This document shows positions 19,577 through 28,285 of a DNA stretch of 64,000 nt, piece after piece. Source of the DNA: Massilia frigida (GTDB lineage: Bacteria > Pseudomonadota > Gammaproteobacteria > Burkholderiales > Burkholderiaceae_D). The translations under genes were made by a program, and so were the position numbers. The notes beneath the pieces were generated by a model that worked only from the letters and a program-made list of their open reading frames with translations, did no database searches and was not told the DNA's origin. Location: assembly GCF_011682175.1 (NCBI RefSeq), contig NZ_WHJG01000029.1, forward strand, positions 1 through 64,000. The letters run 5' to 3'. Positions within the stretch are counted from its first letter, which is position 1; every line of letters starts with the position of its first letter.

Positions 19577-22500
19577 CTAGTCGTCGTTTTGCCAGAACGG
19601 GCCATTCTCCACGAACACCACTGTCGTGCGTGGCGGGATGGTGAAAGTGCCGCTGGTGCGCTCGTACGTCGCCGTCCTGGCGAGACGGTCATTGTCCGAC
19701 TTGCGCTGCACCTTGTGCACGGCTAGCCTGCGTCCCTTGAGTTCATCGATCGTGATGGTCTTGGCGACCTTGTCGACGTTGAAGAAGGTCGCCACGCCGC
19801 CGTATTTCGCGCCCGGATAGCGCCGCCCGTCGATGCTCATCGCGATCAAGCCGGCGATCTGCTGCGGCCCGACGTTGTGGAACCTGAGCCGCTCGCTTAC
19901 ATCCCTGGCGCTGCGCAAGCGGAACAGGGTGGTGTCCTTGCGTATTTCCAGCAGGTCGAGGAAGTAATCGCGCGCCGATACAATTGCCGCCGTATCGGGC
20001 TTGATCAGCGCATTGGCCAGGATCGGGGACATGAATTCCCAGTTGGCCTTGTTCACGCCGGCCATCGGCAAACCGACGCCGAAGTTATTCGACTGGTATG
20101 AAAAGTCGAGACGGTTGAACCAGTCGCCCGCGTTGTAGCTGTCGCGGTCGAGCGACTTCGAACGCAGGATCTCCTGCCCCGCGTGGAAGAACGGCACGCC
20201 CTGTGACAGCATGTTGATCGCCGCGCCCAGGTTCTGCACGCGCACGCGGTCGGCCAGGCTGGTCGCCTGCGGCAGCTTGAAGGCGTTCAGGTCGAACAGG
20301 GTCTGGTTGTCATGCGCTTCGACGTAGTTGATGGTCTCGGCCGGACTGGCCGCAAACCCGGCCTTTTGCCCGAAATAATCGATCTCCGCATTCTTGCGCA
20401 CGACGCCCGTGCGGTCGATGAAGCTGTAGTCGCGCAAGGTGCCCGACAAGCCCACCTTGATCAAGTCGCCCAGGCGCAGCAGGTCGTCCTTGGTTTGGGT
20501 GCTGGCCGCATTCGGGTCATAAAAAGCGCCATTGATGAAGCCCTGCTGGCTGATCAGGTCCGCCCCGCCATCGCAGCAGCCGCCGCCCCGCACGGCATCG
20601 CGCAGGCGGTCGTTGAACGAGCCGACGCCGCTGCCGAACATATTGGCCTGGCGCGCCTGCACGAAGCGCGCGTCGTTGCCGACCACGCCGAAGTTCCAGG
20701 CTTCGCCATATAGGTAGATGTCGCGCTGGGCGGCGCGGTCGACGGTCGCTTTCAGCCTGGTGATGACCGACAGCGGCGCCATGCCCATGATGTCGAAGCG
20801 GAAGCTGTCGACCTTGTAGTCGGTGGCCCAGGTGACGACGGAGTCGGTCATCAGCTTGGCCATCATCGCGTTTTCGGCGGCGGTGTCGGCGCAGCAGCTG
20901 TCGTTGGTGATGGCGCCGCTCGGGTTGAGGCGATAGTAATAGGCCGGCACGATCTTGTCGAGCACCGACAGCGGGCCTTGCTGCGAGCCGCTGGTGTGGT
21001 TGTAGACCACGTCCATCGTCACGCGCAAGCCTTGTTCGTGCAGCGACTTGACCATTGCGCGGAACTCGCGCACGCGCACCGCGCCATCGCTGGCGTCGGT
21101 CGCGAAGCTGCCATCGGGCGCGCTGTAGTGGACCGGATCGTAGCCCCAGTTGAAGCAGTCGCTGTCGCCGGCGGCCGCCACGGCGGCTTGCTGCGCCTCC
21201 GAATTGGACGCGGCCGCCGGAATTGTGGGCGTGGCGCAGCCGGTTTCATTGACGCTGGCGATGTCGAAACTTGGCAGCAGGTGGATGTGGCTCATGCCGG
21301 CGCGCTGCAATGCGCGCAGGTGGCGCATGCCGTTCGAGTGCACATCGGTGAATGCGAGGAACTTGCCGCGATGGCTGGCCGGCACCGTCATGTCGCTGGC
21401 GCTGAAATCGCGCACCTGCAGTTCGTACAGGGAGATATCGGTCGGATGCTCCAGGCGTGGAATCGGATGATAGTCCCAGCCGAACGGTTTGAGCGCGGCG
21501 CTGTCGAGGTTCGCGATGAAACTGCGCTGGCCGTTGGCGTTCAGGCTCAATGAATACGGATCGGTGACCACGTTGCTCACCACCGTGTTATTGGCCCAGC
21601 GCGACAGCACATTGACCGTGTAGGTGTAGTAGGCGCGATTGGTCCAGGCGGCGTTGGGGGCCGTGTAGTGCCACACGCCGCTGGCGGCGTCGCGCGTCAT
21701 CGGCACGCTGCTGGCGCTGGCCGTGCCGGCGTTCGCGTACACATTGAGCGCGACCGACTTGGCGGTCGGCGCCCACACGCGGAAGGTCGGCACGCCGGCC
21801 CGGTTGAAGGTGGCGCCGAGCGCGCTGTTGGCGGCGGCCGGGGCGAACAGGGCGTCGAGCAGGCCGCTCGTTTGCAGCGACGTGACCTGTACCAGCTTGC
21901 CCGCCGCGTCGAACTGGGCGATGGCGAACTGGCCGCTGACTTTGGCGGGCAGGCCGGCCACGTCGGCGCCCGATAGCGTCAACGCGGTGGATGCGGCCAG
22001 GTGCGGATACTTCGTTTGCAGCGTCGGCGTCAGGGCGCCGGCCACGCGCAGCTCAATGCTGCCATCGGCGCCGGTAACGCCGCCCGGCGCGGAACCCAAG
22101 CCGCCGTTGGCCGCGTAAAACAGCTTGTAGCTGCCACCGGCCGGCGTGCCCGGCCACACCACGGTATCGGGCGAGAGCCAGTGCGCGGCGGCGTTGGCCA
22201 GGTTGCCGAAGCTGATCGCCGGGGCGCTGGCGTAGACCTTGCAGTCGCCTTCGAGCAGCCAGACTTCCTGGCCGCGGGTGGCGATGTCCGCCGCAAAATC
22301 GCCGGCCTGGTCGCTGGCGCAGTTCTTGTTGCCGCTGCCGTTGGTGAGCAGGAAGTCGATTTTGGGTTTGGTGGCGTCGACCGGAATGTCGACATAGCCG
22401 CCGTAGCTGTCGCTGGCGGCCAGCATGAAGCGGTCCTTGATCCATTCCACGCTGGGCTTGGCCGGGCCGGACCAGGAATATACGCCCCACTGGGCTTCGT

Positions 22501-22723
22501 CGCGTTGGGCGCGCCGGTAGTGCATGCGGATGGTGCCGGGTGCCACGGCAGCGACTGCGACCGATGCGCGCTGGACCGACTCCGACATCATTGTCGGGGT
22601 TTCGGGGGCGCTGGTGGAATCGGAACCGCCACAGGCGGCCAGCAGGCTGGCGCACAAGCTCGCGCTGAGCAGGCGCTGATATGGCGATGTGAGGCGTGAA
22701 GTAATACTACCTAGAGAATGCAT
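19577..22723 (-). CDS. pulA: Pullulanase-type alpha-1,6-glucosidase lipoprotein (GH13)
   Basis: A 1,048-residue lipoprotein that debranches pullulan, amylopectin or glycogen. The lipobox LLAAC places the lipidated Cys at residue 31. An N-terminal starch-binding region of CBM41 type, a CBM48-like module (FRVWAPTAKSVALNVYANA) and a GH13 TIM barrel follow. YELQVRDFSASD is the pullulanase signature; VVYNHT, DSFRFDIMG (nucleophile Asp), YLYGEAWNFG (acid/base Glu) and EAHDNQTLFD (transition-state Asp) are the catalytic motifs. I chose the ATG at 22723, six bases after an AGGAG site; the longer reading begins at TTG. It is expressed ahead of the TonB receptor. Confidence 0.93.
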   Translation of the reverse strand: MHSLGSITSRLTSPYQRLLSASLCASLLAACGGSDSTSAPETPTMMSESVQRASVAVAAVAPGTIRMHYRRAQRDEAQWGVYSWSGPAKPSVEWIKDRFMLAASDSYGGYVDIPVDATKPKIDFLLTNGSGNKNCASDQAGDFAADIATRGQEVWLLEGDCKVYASAPAISFGNLANAAAHWLSPDTVVWPGTPAGGSYKLFYAANGGLGSAPGGVTGADGSIELRVAGALTPTLQTKYPHLAASTALTLSGADVAGLPAKVSGQFAIAQFDAAGKLVQVTSLQTSGLLDALFAPAAANSALGATFNRAGVPTFRVWAPTAKSVALNVYANAGTASASSVPMTRDAASGVWHYTAPNAAWTNRAYYTYTVNVLSRWANNTVVSNVVTDPYSLSLNANGQRSFIANLDSAALKPFGWDYHPIPRLEHPTDISLYELQVRDFSASDMTVPASHRGKFLAFTDVHSNGMRHLRALQRAGMSHIHLLPSFDIASVNETGCATPTIPAAASNSEAQQAAVAAAGDSDCFNWGYDPVHYSAPDGSFATDASDGAVRVREFRAMVKSLHEQGLRVTMDVVYNHTSGSQQGPLSVLDKIVPAYYYRLNPSGAITNDSCCADTAAENAMMAKLMTDSVVTWATDYKVDSFRFDIMGMAPLSVITRLKATVDRAAQRDIYLYGEAWNFGVVGNDARFVQARQANMFGSGVGSFNDRLRDAVRGGGCCDGGADLISQQGFINGAFYDPNAASTQTKDDLLRLGDLIKVGLSGTLRDYSFIDRTGVVRKNAEIDYFGQKAGFAASPAETINYVEAHDNQTLFDLNAFKLPQATSLADRVRVQNLGAAINMLSQGVPFFHAGQEILRSKSLDRDSYNAGDWFNRLDFSYQSNNFGVGLPMAGVNKANWEFMSPILANALIKPDTAAIVSARDYFLDLLEIRKDTTLFRLRSARDVSERLRFHNVGPQQIAGLIAMSIDGRRYPGAKYGGVATFFNVDKVAKTITIDELKGRRLAVHKVQRKSDNDRLARTATYERTSGTFTIPPRTTVVFVENGPFWQNDD

Positions 22724-22813
22724 GTGCAACTCCTGAAGAGGGGGATGTGCAGCGGCGCCCTTGTGCTTGGTACATCGTTTTTGTGGCGCCGCTGGCGAGA
22801 GGCTGAAGCCGAT

Positions 22814-22823
22814 GTAATATTAC
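22814..22823. promoter_or_regulatory. GTAATATTAC palindrome upstream of pulA
   Basis: A perfect 10-bp palindrome about 90 bases upstream of the pullulanase start; a near copy, GTAATACTAC, lies at 22701-22710 just inside the coding start. Two such sites flanking the start could be operators for a sugar-responsive repressor. No regulator gene is adjacent, so this is tentative. Confidence 0.3.
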
Positions 22824-22953
22824 TACACATCTTTTCTGGAGTTATAAGAAAATCAAGGCGAACGCCGGCCGCCGCCGCCGGTGAGGGCGGGGCGGGATGG
22901 CTGTTTTGTAAGGATGGGAAGGCGGGGCGGGAGGTACTTGTGCTACGAACAGC

Positions 22954-23886
22954 TCAGGGCAGGGCCCAGATCCAGCGCACGATGTGGAAGAAGACCGGGG
23001 CGGCGAAACCGAGCGAGTCGAGGCGGTCCATGTAGCCGCCGTGGCCGGCGATGCCCGTGCCCCAGTCCTTGGCCCCGAGCGAGCGCTTCACGCCCGACAT
23101 GACCAGGCCGCCCATGACGCCGCCGATGACGATCAGCGCGGCCATGCCGGCCGCCTGCAGGGGCGTGAACGGCGTGACGAAGGCCAGCAGGGCGCCGATC
23201 CCCATCGTCGCCAGGCCGCCGCCGATCAAGCCTTCCCAGGTCTTGTTCGGGCTCAGCTTGGGCACCAGCTTGTGCTTGCCGAACAGCTTGCCGAAGACGT
23301 ACTGCAGCACATCGCTGATCTGCACGATGAAGACGAAGAAGAACAGCAACTGGGCGTTGTGGCCTTCGAAGCTCGGGATGTCGAGCATCAGCAGCGCCGG
23401 CGCGTGGCTGACGCCGTACACGCAGATCATCACCGCGAACACGATGCGCGCATTGCGCGACAGGAAGTCCTCGGTATCCTGGCTGATCGCGCTGGCGGCC
23501 GAGATCAGGAAGAAGATATACACCGGGATCATGATCGCGAACAAGCCGTACCACTGGGTCCACAGCAGCCAGTACTGGGCTGGCAGGGCGATGAAGAAGG
23601 CGATGAACAGCGGCCAGTAATCGCTCTTGCGGGTCGGCGTGAGGGTGAGGAATTCGCGCAGCGCCATCAGCGAGGAGAAGCCGAACACCACGATCGTCAC
23701 ATAGCGGCCCAGGACCAGCGCCGAAAACAGCACGCCGGCCATGACCCACCACGCGTTGATGCGGGCGTTCAGGTTGACGATGGTCGCGCTGCCGGGATTT
23801 TTGAGGCGGAGCACGAAGCCGACGCTGGAGGCGACCACCAGGATCGCCAGCAGGATCTGGCCGGTGAGTATGAATTGGGGAGTCAT
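22954..23886 (-). CDS. CDP-diglyceride synthetase (phosphatidate cytidylyltransferase family)
   Basis: A 310-residue inner-membrane enzyme that makes CDP-diacylglycerol from CTP and phosphatidate. About eight hydrophobic segments are visible. The family signature is complete at the C-terminal end: SPNKTWEG, then RSLGAKDWGTGIAGHGGY with the Asp-containing MDRLDSL. It is the third gene of a tight operon, starting ten bases after the acyltransferase stop. It is likely an accessory paralogue of the housekeeping CdsA, which normally sits near uppS and rseP. Confidence 0.9.
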   Translation of the reverse strand: MTPQFILTGQILLAILVVASSVGFVLRLKNPGSATIVNLNARINAWWVMAGVLFSALVLGRYVTIVVFGFSSLMALREFLTLTPTRKSDYWPLFIAFFIALPAQYWLLWTQWYGLFAIMIPVYIFFLISAASAISQDTEDFLSRNARIVFAVMICVYGVSHAPALLMLDIPSFEGHNAQLLFFFVFIVQISDVLQYVFGKLFGKHKLVPKLSPNKTWEGLIGGGLATMGIGALLAFVTPFTPLQAAGMAALIVIGGVMGGLVMSGVKRSLGAKDWGTGIAGHGGYMDRLDSLGFAAPVFFHIVRWIWALP

Positions 23887-23896
23887 CGGGGGCGTC

Positions 23897-24508
23897 TCAG
23901 AAAGTATCGGCCAGGTCGCACACGGCCTGGTGCATGCGGGCGAGGAAGGCGTCCTTGTCCTCGCCGCGGTCGTTGTACAGCGGCGCGCCGAAGTGCGAGC
24001 GGCACAGCAGCGGCAGCGGCAGCGGGGCGCCCTTGGGCAGGGCGCGGTGCAGGTTTTGCTGGTACACCGGCACCAGGGCCAGGGTCGGCCGATCCTTGCT
24101 CAAGTGGTATAGCCCCGATTTGAACTCGCCCGGCAAGGTCGCATCCTTGCGCGTGCCCTCGGGGAACACGATCAGCGAATCCTGCTGGTCGAGCGCCTGG
24201 GACAGCGGCACCAATGCGTCGGCGCCGCCCTTGGCGCGGTCGACCAGCACCACATTGAGCAAGCGGTGCGCGATGTAGCGGCGCAGCGCCGTCTTGTCCC
24301 AGTAATCGGCGCCGGCAACCGGGCGCGTGCGGTCGCGCATGGCCGGCGGGATGGCGGCCAGCAGGCCCGTGGTATCCAGATGGCTGGTGTGATTGGCGAA
24401 AAATACGCAGGGATGGACGGGAGGCACGTCGTAAAAGGCGGCGCCGCCCACGATCAGTCGCTGCAGGCCGAGCAAGGCGTCGCGCTGTATGCGGAAGAAG
24501 GGGTTCAC
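23897..24508 (-). CDS. 1-acyl-glycerol-3-phosphate acyltransferase family (PlsC-like)
   Basis: A 203-residue acyltransferase with the Hx4D catalytic motif in NHTSHLDT and the substrate-binding motif FPEGTR. It probably acylates a lysophospholipid or glycerol phosphate at the inner membrane. The GTG at 24508 overlaps the upstream gene's TGA by four bases (GTGA) and gives the start VNPFFRIQ. A longer open frame extends upstream, but that part is a shadow of the phosphatidyltransferase gene. It is the middle gene of the three-gene lipid module. Confidence 0.85.
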   Translation of the reverse strand: MNPFFRIQRDALLGLQRLIVGGAAFYDVPPVHPCVFFANHTSHLDTTGLLAAIPPAMRDRTRPVAGADYWDKTALRRYIAHRLLNVVLVDRAKGGADALVPLSQALDQQDSLIVFPEGTRKDATLPGEFKSGLYHLSKDRPTLALVPVYQQNLHRALPKGAPLPLPLLCRSHFGAPLYNDRGEDKDAFLARMHQAVCDLADTF

Positions 24509-25158
24509 TGCCTGGCTTTCTGTTCGAGCTGGCGGCACAGGGCCAGCGTGCGGGTCACGCAGGTGACCAGGCTTAACAGGGCGATGATGGCCATCGCCAC
24601 GCCCATGGTCGGGTAGCCGAGCGGAAGCACCGGCACGGCAGCGGCGGCCAGGCAAGCCACGGTGAGGACGGCCATCCGGTGCTGCTTGGCCATGGGGCCG
24701 CGGAAATCGTGGCCGAGGCCGCAGGAAGCGCCGTACACGCGCACGTACGCGGTCAGGGCGGCGGCCAGGGCTGCCAGCCAGCCGAGCACGGGATCGCCGG
24801 CCGCATAGCCGGCGGCCACCAGCAGCAGGGAATCGGCGATACGGTCGGGGAATTCGTTGAACACGGGGCCGAGCGGCGTGGCCTTGTTGTACTCGACCGC
24901 CACCATGCCATCGAACAGATTGCACAAGAGGCGGCCCTGGATGCACAGCGCGGCGGCGACCAGGAACGGGGCGGCATTCTGCATGAAGAGGCCGCCACGG
25001 ATGAGTGCGGCGGCGCCGAGGGCGGCAAAGACGATGCTCAGAACGGAAATCTGATTCGGGCTGATGCCTTTGCCGGCCAGCAATCGTGCAATCCGCCGTG
25101 CCCAGCCGGCATCGCGGACGGTAATGGGCCTGCGGTCCGATTCATCGTGTTGCGTCAT
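24505..25158 (-). CDS. CDP-alcohol phosphatidyltransferase family protein with variant motif
   Basis: A 217-residue integral membrane protein, first in a lipid operon. The CDP-alcohol motif, normally DGx2ARx8Gx3Dx3D, is recognisable but altered near residues 84-106: D-G-M-V-A, then V in place of Arg, and after the Gly an Asn (in PVFNEFPD) in place of the third Asp, with the last Asp kept. It probably moves a phosphatidyl group from CDP-diacylglycerol to an alcohol, but the acceptor cannot be told. The next two genes make and activate phosphatidate, so the three could supply one lipid. Start is the ATG at 25158. Confidence 0.8.
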   Translation of the reverse strand: MTQHDESDRRPITVRDAGWARRIARLLAGKGISPNQISVLSIVFAALGAAALIRGGLFMQNAAPFLVAAALCIQGRLLCNLFDGMVAVEYNKATPLGPVFNEFPDRIADSLLLVAAGYAAGDPVLGWLAALAAALTAYVRVYGASCGLGHDFRGPMAKQHRMAVLTVACLAAAAVPVLPLGYPTMGVAMAIIALLSLVTCVTRTLALCRQLEQKARQ

Positions 25159-25188
25159 GGCATCTATTATTGGAAGTAAAGGCGCCCT

Positions 25189-25217
25189 AGTGTAGTTGTT
25201 ATTTAACTGTCTATCAA
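25189..25217 (-). promoter_or_regulatory. Sigma-70 promoter of the lipid operon
   Basis: On the minus strand TTGATA (25217-25212) and TACACT (25194-25189) are 17 bases apart. The expected transcript start is about 25 bases before the phosphatidyltransferase ATG. Confidence 0.6.
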
Positions 25218-25248
25218 CGTTAATATTTTTGCTTTGTGCAATTCATGC

Positions 25249-25595
25249 ACAACCGGGGTCAGAGCTCTGACTAGCAATTAATTGCGGTGTTGCATCATAA
25301 ACCCAGCGTCAGGCTTAGCTAGACACAACCGGGGTCTGACCTCTGATTAGCAATTAATTGCACTGCTGCATCAAATACATCAAATTAGTCGGACGTGTCG
25401 TTGATCTGGTTGATCGGGAGCCCGCCCCAGAGGGGCGAAGTTCGCTGCGTGAGGATTTATCCGCGCTGGGCCAGTTGCTCGTTTGAAATAATTTCTAATC
25501 AGAGGTCAGACCCCGGTTGTAGGAGGTCACCCTTGGATTTTGCGGGTTTTCTGACTCTGATTGAGCAATTATTTCTAATTGGAGCTCTGACCCCG
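25249..25595. repeat. Cluster of four GGGGTC repeats, two direct and two inverted
   Basis: A 49-bp unit beginning ACAACCGGGGTC and containing TAGCAATTAATTGC occurs at 25249-25297 and, with a few changes, at 25325-25373. Reverse-complement partial copies occur around 25494-25519 and 25578-25595, both ending in GACCCCGGTT. The inner 120 bases hold no convincing gene. This accounts for the 459-base gap between the lipid operon and cphA. The layout suggests a REP-type or non-autonomous mobile element; no transposase is present nearby. Confidence 0.7.
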
Positions 25596-25617
25596 GTTGG
25601 GTAATTGTGATTGGCGG

Positions 25618-28200
25618 TTAGCCTTGGGCGATGCGGCCGGCGATGTGGGCCAGCGCTTCGTCGACCTGGTCGATCAGGATCAGGCACAGGTCGCCTTCGC
25701 CGAGACGCGCCAGCGCCGTGTCGATCGCGACGAACTCGCCGTTGATTTCGTCCACGTGCGTGGTGCGCACGGCGCCCGTCAGGCCCTGGCGCAGCAGCGC
25801 GACGACTTCGCCGTCGGCACGCCCGCGCTGGCACTGGTCCTGGTACAGCAGCACGTCGTCGAACGCGGCGCCGAGAATCTCGGTCTGCTGGCGGATGTCT
25901 TCGTCGCGCCGGTCGCCTGCGCCGCTGATGACCACCGAGCGCCGCTTGGCCGGCATGCTTTCCACCGCGCCGACCAGCGCCAGGATGGCGTCCGGATTGT
26001 GGCCGTAGTCGGCAATCACGGTGGCACCACGGTAGCTGAAGACGTTGAAGCGCCCCGGTGCGTTGTCGCTTTCGTTGGCGAACGATGTGAGCCCGGCGCG
26101 GATGTCGTCCCACGCCGTGCCGACCGCCCATGCCGCCGCCACCGAGGCCATCACGTTATCGACCTGGAAGCCGATGCTGCCGCCGCGCGTGATCGGCACG
26201 TCGGCCAGCGCGATGCGGTGCTCTTGCTTGCCTTGCGCGGCAACGAGCATGCCGCCGTCCACGTAGACCACGCGCTGCCCTTGGGCGCGGTGGGTCGACA
26301 TGACCGGATGCCCGCTGTCGGCCGTGAAGAAGGTGACGCTGCCACGGCAGTTGTTGGCCATGCCGACCACCACCGGGTCGTTGGCGTTCAACACCGCCAC
26401 GCCGCCATCGGCGACGTTCTGCACGATCACGCGCTTGAGCACCGCCAGGTCTTCGACCGTGGTGATGTAGTTCAGGCCCAGATGGTCGCCAGCGCCGATG
26501 TTGGTGACCACGGCCACCTGGCAGCGGTCGAACGCGAGCCCTTCGCGCAGCATGCCGCCACGCGCGGTCTCGAACACGGCGGCATCCACGTCGGGATGGA
26601 GCAGCACGTTGCGCGCGCTGCGCGGGCCGCTGCAGTCGCCGCTGTCGATGCGCCGGCCTTCGATGTACACGCCGTCGGTGTTGGTCATGCCGGTGCGCAG
26701 GCCGCCGGCGGTGAGCAGGTGGGCAATCAGGCGCACCGTGGTGGTCTTGCCGTTGGTGCCGGTGACGGCCACCACGGGAATGCGGCCGTCGTCGCCATCG
26801 GCGAACAGGGACGAGATGATCGCTTCGCCCACCGGACGGCCTTTGCCGAACGAGGGCGAGAGGTGCATGCGCAGCCCGGGGGCGGCGTTGACTTCGACGA
26901 TGCCGCCGTTCTGTTCTTCGATCGGTTTGAGCACGCTGTCGCACACCAGGTCGACGCCGCAGATGTCCAGGCCCACCATGTGGGCGGCGGCAATCGCGCG
27001 CGCGGCCACTTCGGGATGGACGTCGTCGGTGACGTCGCTGGCGGCGCCGCCGGTCGAGAGGTTGGCGTTGTTGCGCAGGATGACGCGCTGGCCCTTGGGC
27101 GCCACCGATTCGGCCACCAGGCCTTGCTTGGCCAGGCTGGCCAGCGCGATGTCGTCGAAGCGGATCTTGGTCAGCGAGGTCGAATGCCCATTCCCGCGGC
27201 GCGGGTCGAGGTTGACCTGGTCGACCAGTTCGCGCACGCTGTGCTTGCCGTCGCCAACGACGATCGGCGGGTCGCGCCGCGCGGCCGCAATCAGCTTGTT
27301 GCCGATGACGAGCAGGCGGAAATCGTGGCCGGGCAGGTAGCGCTCGACCAGGATATCGTCGCGGAATTCAGCGGCGGCGTGGTAGCCGGCCACCAGCTGT
27401 TCGCGGGTGGTGACGTTGACCGTCACGCCCTTGCCCTGGTTGCCGTCCTTCGGCTTGATCACGACCGGCAGGCCGATTTCCAGCGCGGCGGCCCAGGCGT
27501 CGTCCGGGTCGGCGGCCACGCGGCCCAGCGGCACCGGCACGCCGGCCGCGTGCAGCAGTTTCTTGGTCAGTTCCTTGTCTTGCGCGATCGATTCGGCAAT
27601 CGCGCCGGTGCTGTCGATTTCGGCGGCCTGGATCTTGCGCTGGCGGCTGCCCCAGCCGAACATGACCAGGCTGCCATCGGTCAGGCGCCGGAACGGGATA
27701 TTGCGGGCCACCGCGGCTTGCACGATGGCGCCGGTGCTCGGGCCCAGGCGCACGTCTTCATCCAGGTCGCGCAGCTGCAGCAGGGCGGCACCGAGGTCGA
27801 ACGGGGTATCATCGGCAGCGGCGGCGCACAGTTGCGCGGCCAGGTCCATGGCGAGGCGGCCGACCGCTTCTTCGGAGTACTCGACCACGACCTGGTAGAT
27901 GCCCTTTTCGGGCGTGGCGGTGGTGCGGCTGAAGGTGACCGGGCAGCCGGCTTGCGCCTGCAGCGACAGCGCCGCCAGTTCCAGCACCTGGGCCATGGCG
28001 ATGGGGTCGTAGTGGCCGAGCGTTTGCAGCGAACTCATTTGCGGGAACAGCGCGCGCAGGCGCTTTTCGAAGCCGGGCAGGGCGTCGATATCCTGTTCGC
28101 CACTGGTGCAGGCAACGATCGCTTCGATCGAGGTGTGGTGGCTCCAGAGGTTGGGACCACGCAGGGCCCGTACGCGAGATACTTCCATAAACCGTTTCAT
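25618..28200 (-). CDS. cphA: Cyanophycin synthetase CphA
   Basis: An 860-residue enzyme that builds cyanophycin, a poly-aspartate backbone with arginine side chains, using ATP. The N-terminal domain (to about 160) is followed by the ATP-grasp domain (about 220-480; PVVIKPKDGNQGKGV). A Mur-ligase-like domain follows, with an intact P-loop VTGTNGKTTT near residues 495-504 and the C-terminal DYGHNPDA motif. All three catalytic parts are therefore intact. The ATG at 28200 gives MKRFMEVSR; the internal ATG four codons later is also plausible. It follows the CphA2-like gene by 85 bases and is probably co-transcribed. Confidence 0.95.
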   Translation of the reverse strand: MKRFMEVSRVRALRGPNLWSHHTSIEAIVACTSGEQDIDALPGFEKRLRALFPQMSSLQTLGHYDPIAMAQVLELAALSLQAQAGCPVTFSRTTATPEKGIYQVVVEYSEEAVGRLAMDLAAQLCAAAADDTPFDLGAALLQLRDLDEDVRLGPSTGAIVQAAVARNIPFRRLTDGSLVMFGWGSRQRKIQAAEIDSTGAIAESIAQDKELTKKLLHAAGVPVPLGRVAADPDDAWAAALEIGLPVVIKPKDGNQGKGVTVNVTTREQLVAGYHAAAEFRDDILVERYLPGHDFRLLVIGNKLIAAARRDPPIVVGDGKHSVRELVDQVNLDPRRGNGHSTSLTKIRFDDIALASLAKQGLVAESVAPKGQRVILRNNANLSTGGAASDVTDDVHPEVAARAIAAAHMVGLDICGVDLVCDSVLKPIEEQNGGIVEVNAAPGLRMHLSPSFGKGRPVGEAIISSLFADGDDGRIPVVAVTGTNGKTTTVRLIAHLLTAGGLRTGMTNTDGVYIEGRRIDSGDCSGPRSARNVLLHPDVDAAVFETARGGMLREGLAFDRCQVAVVTNIGAGDHLGLNYITTVEDLAVLKRVIVQNVADGGVAVLNANDPVVVGMANNCRGSVTFFTADSGHPVMSTHRAQGQRVVYVDGGMLVAAQGKQEHRIALADVPITRGGSIGFQVDNVMASVAAAWAVGTAWDDIRAGLTSFANESDNAPGRFNVFSYRGATVIADYGHNPDAILALVGAVESMPAKRRSVVISGAGDRRDEDIRQQTEILGAAFDDVLLYQDQCQRGRADGEVVALLRQGLTGAVRTTHVDEINGEFVAIDTALARLGEGDLCLILIDQVDEALAHIAGRIAQG

Positions 28201-28285
28201 CCTAAGTGTTGCGCTGGTGCGTCGCTGCGCCCTCGGGCGTTGACACTGCCGGCAGCCAGGCCGTTTCCGGCCGGGCGCTGTTTTG

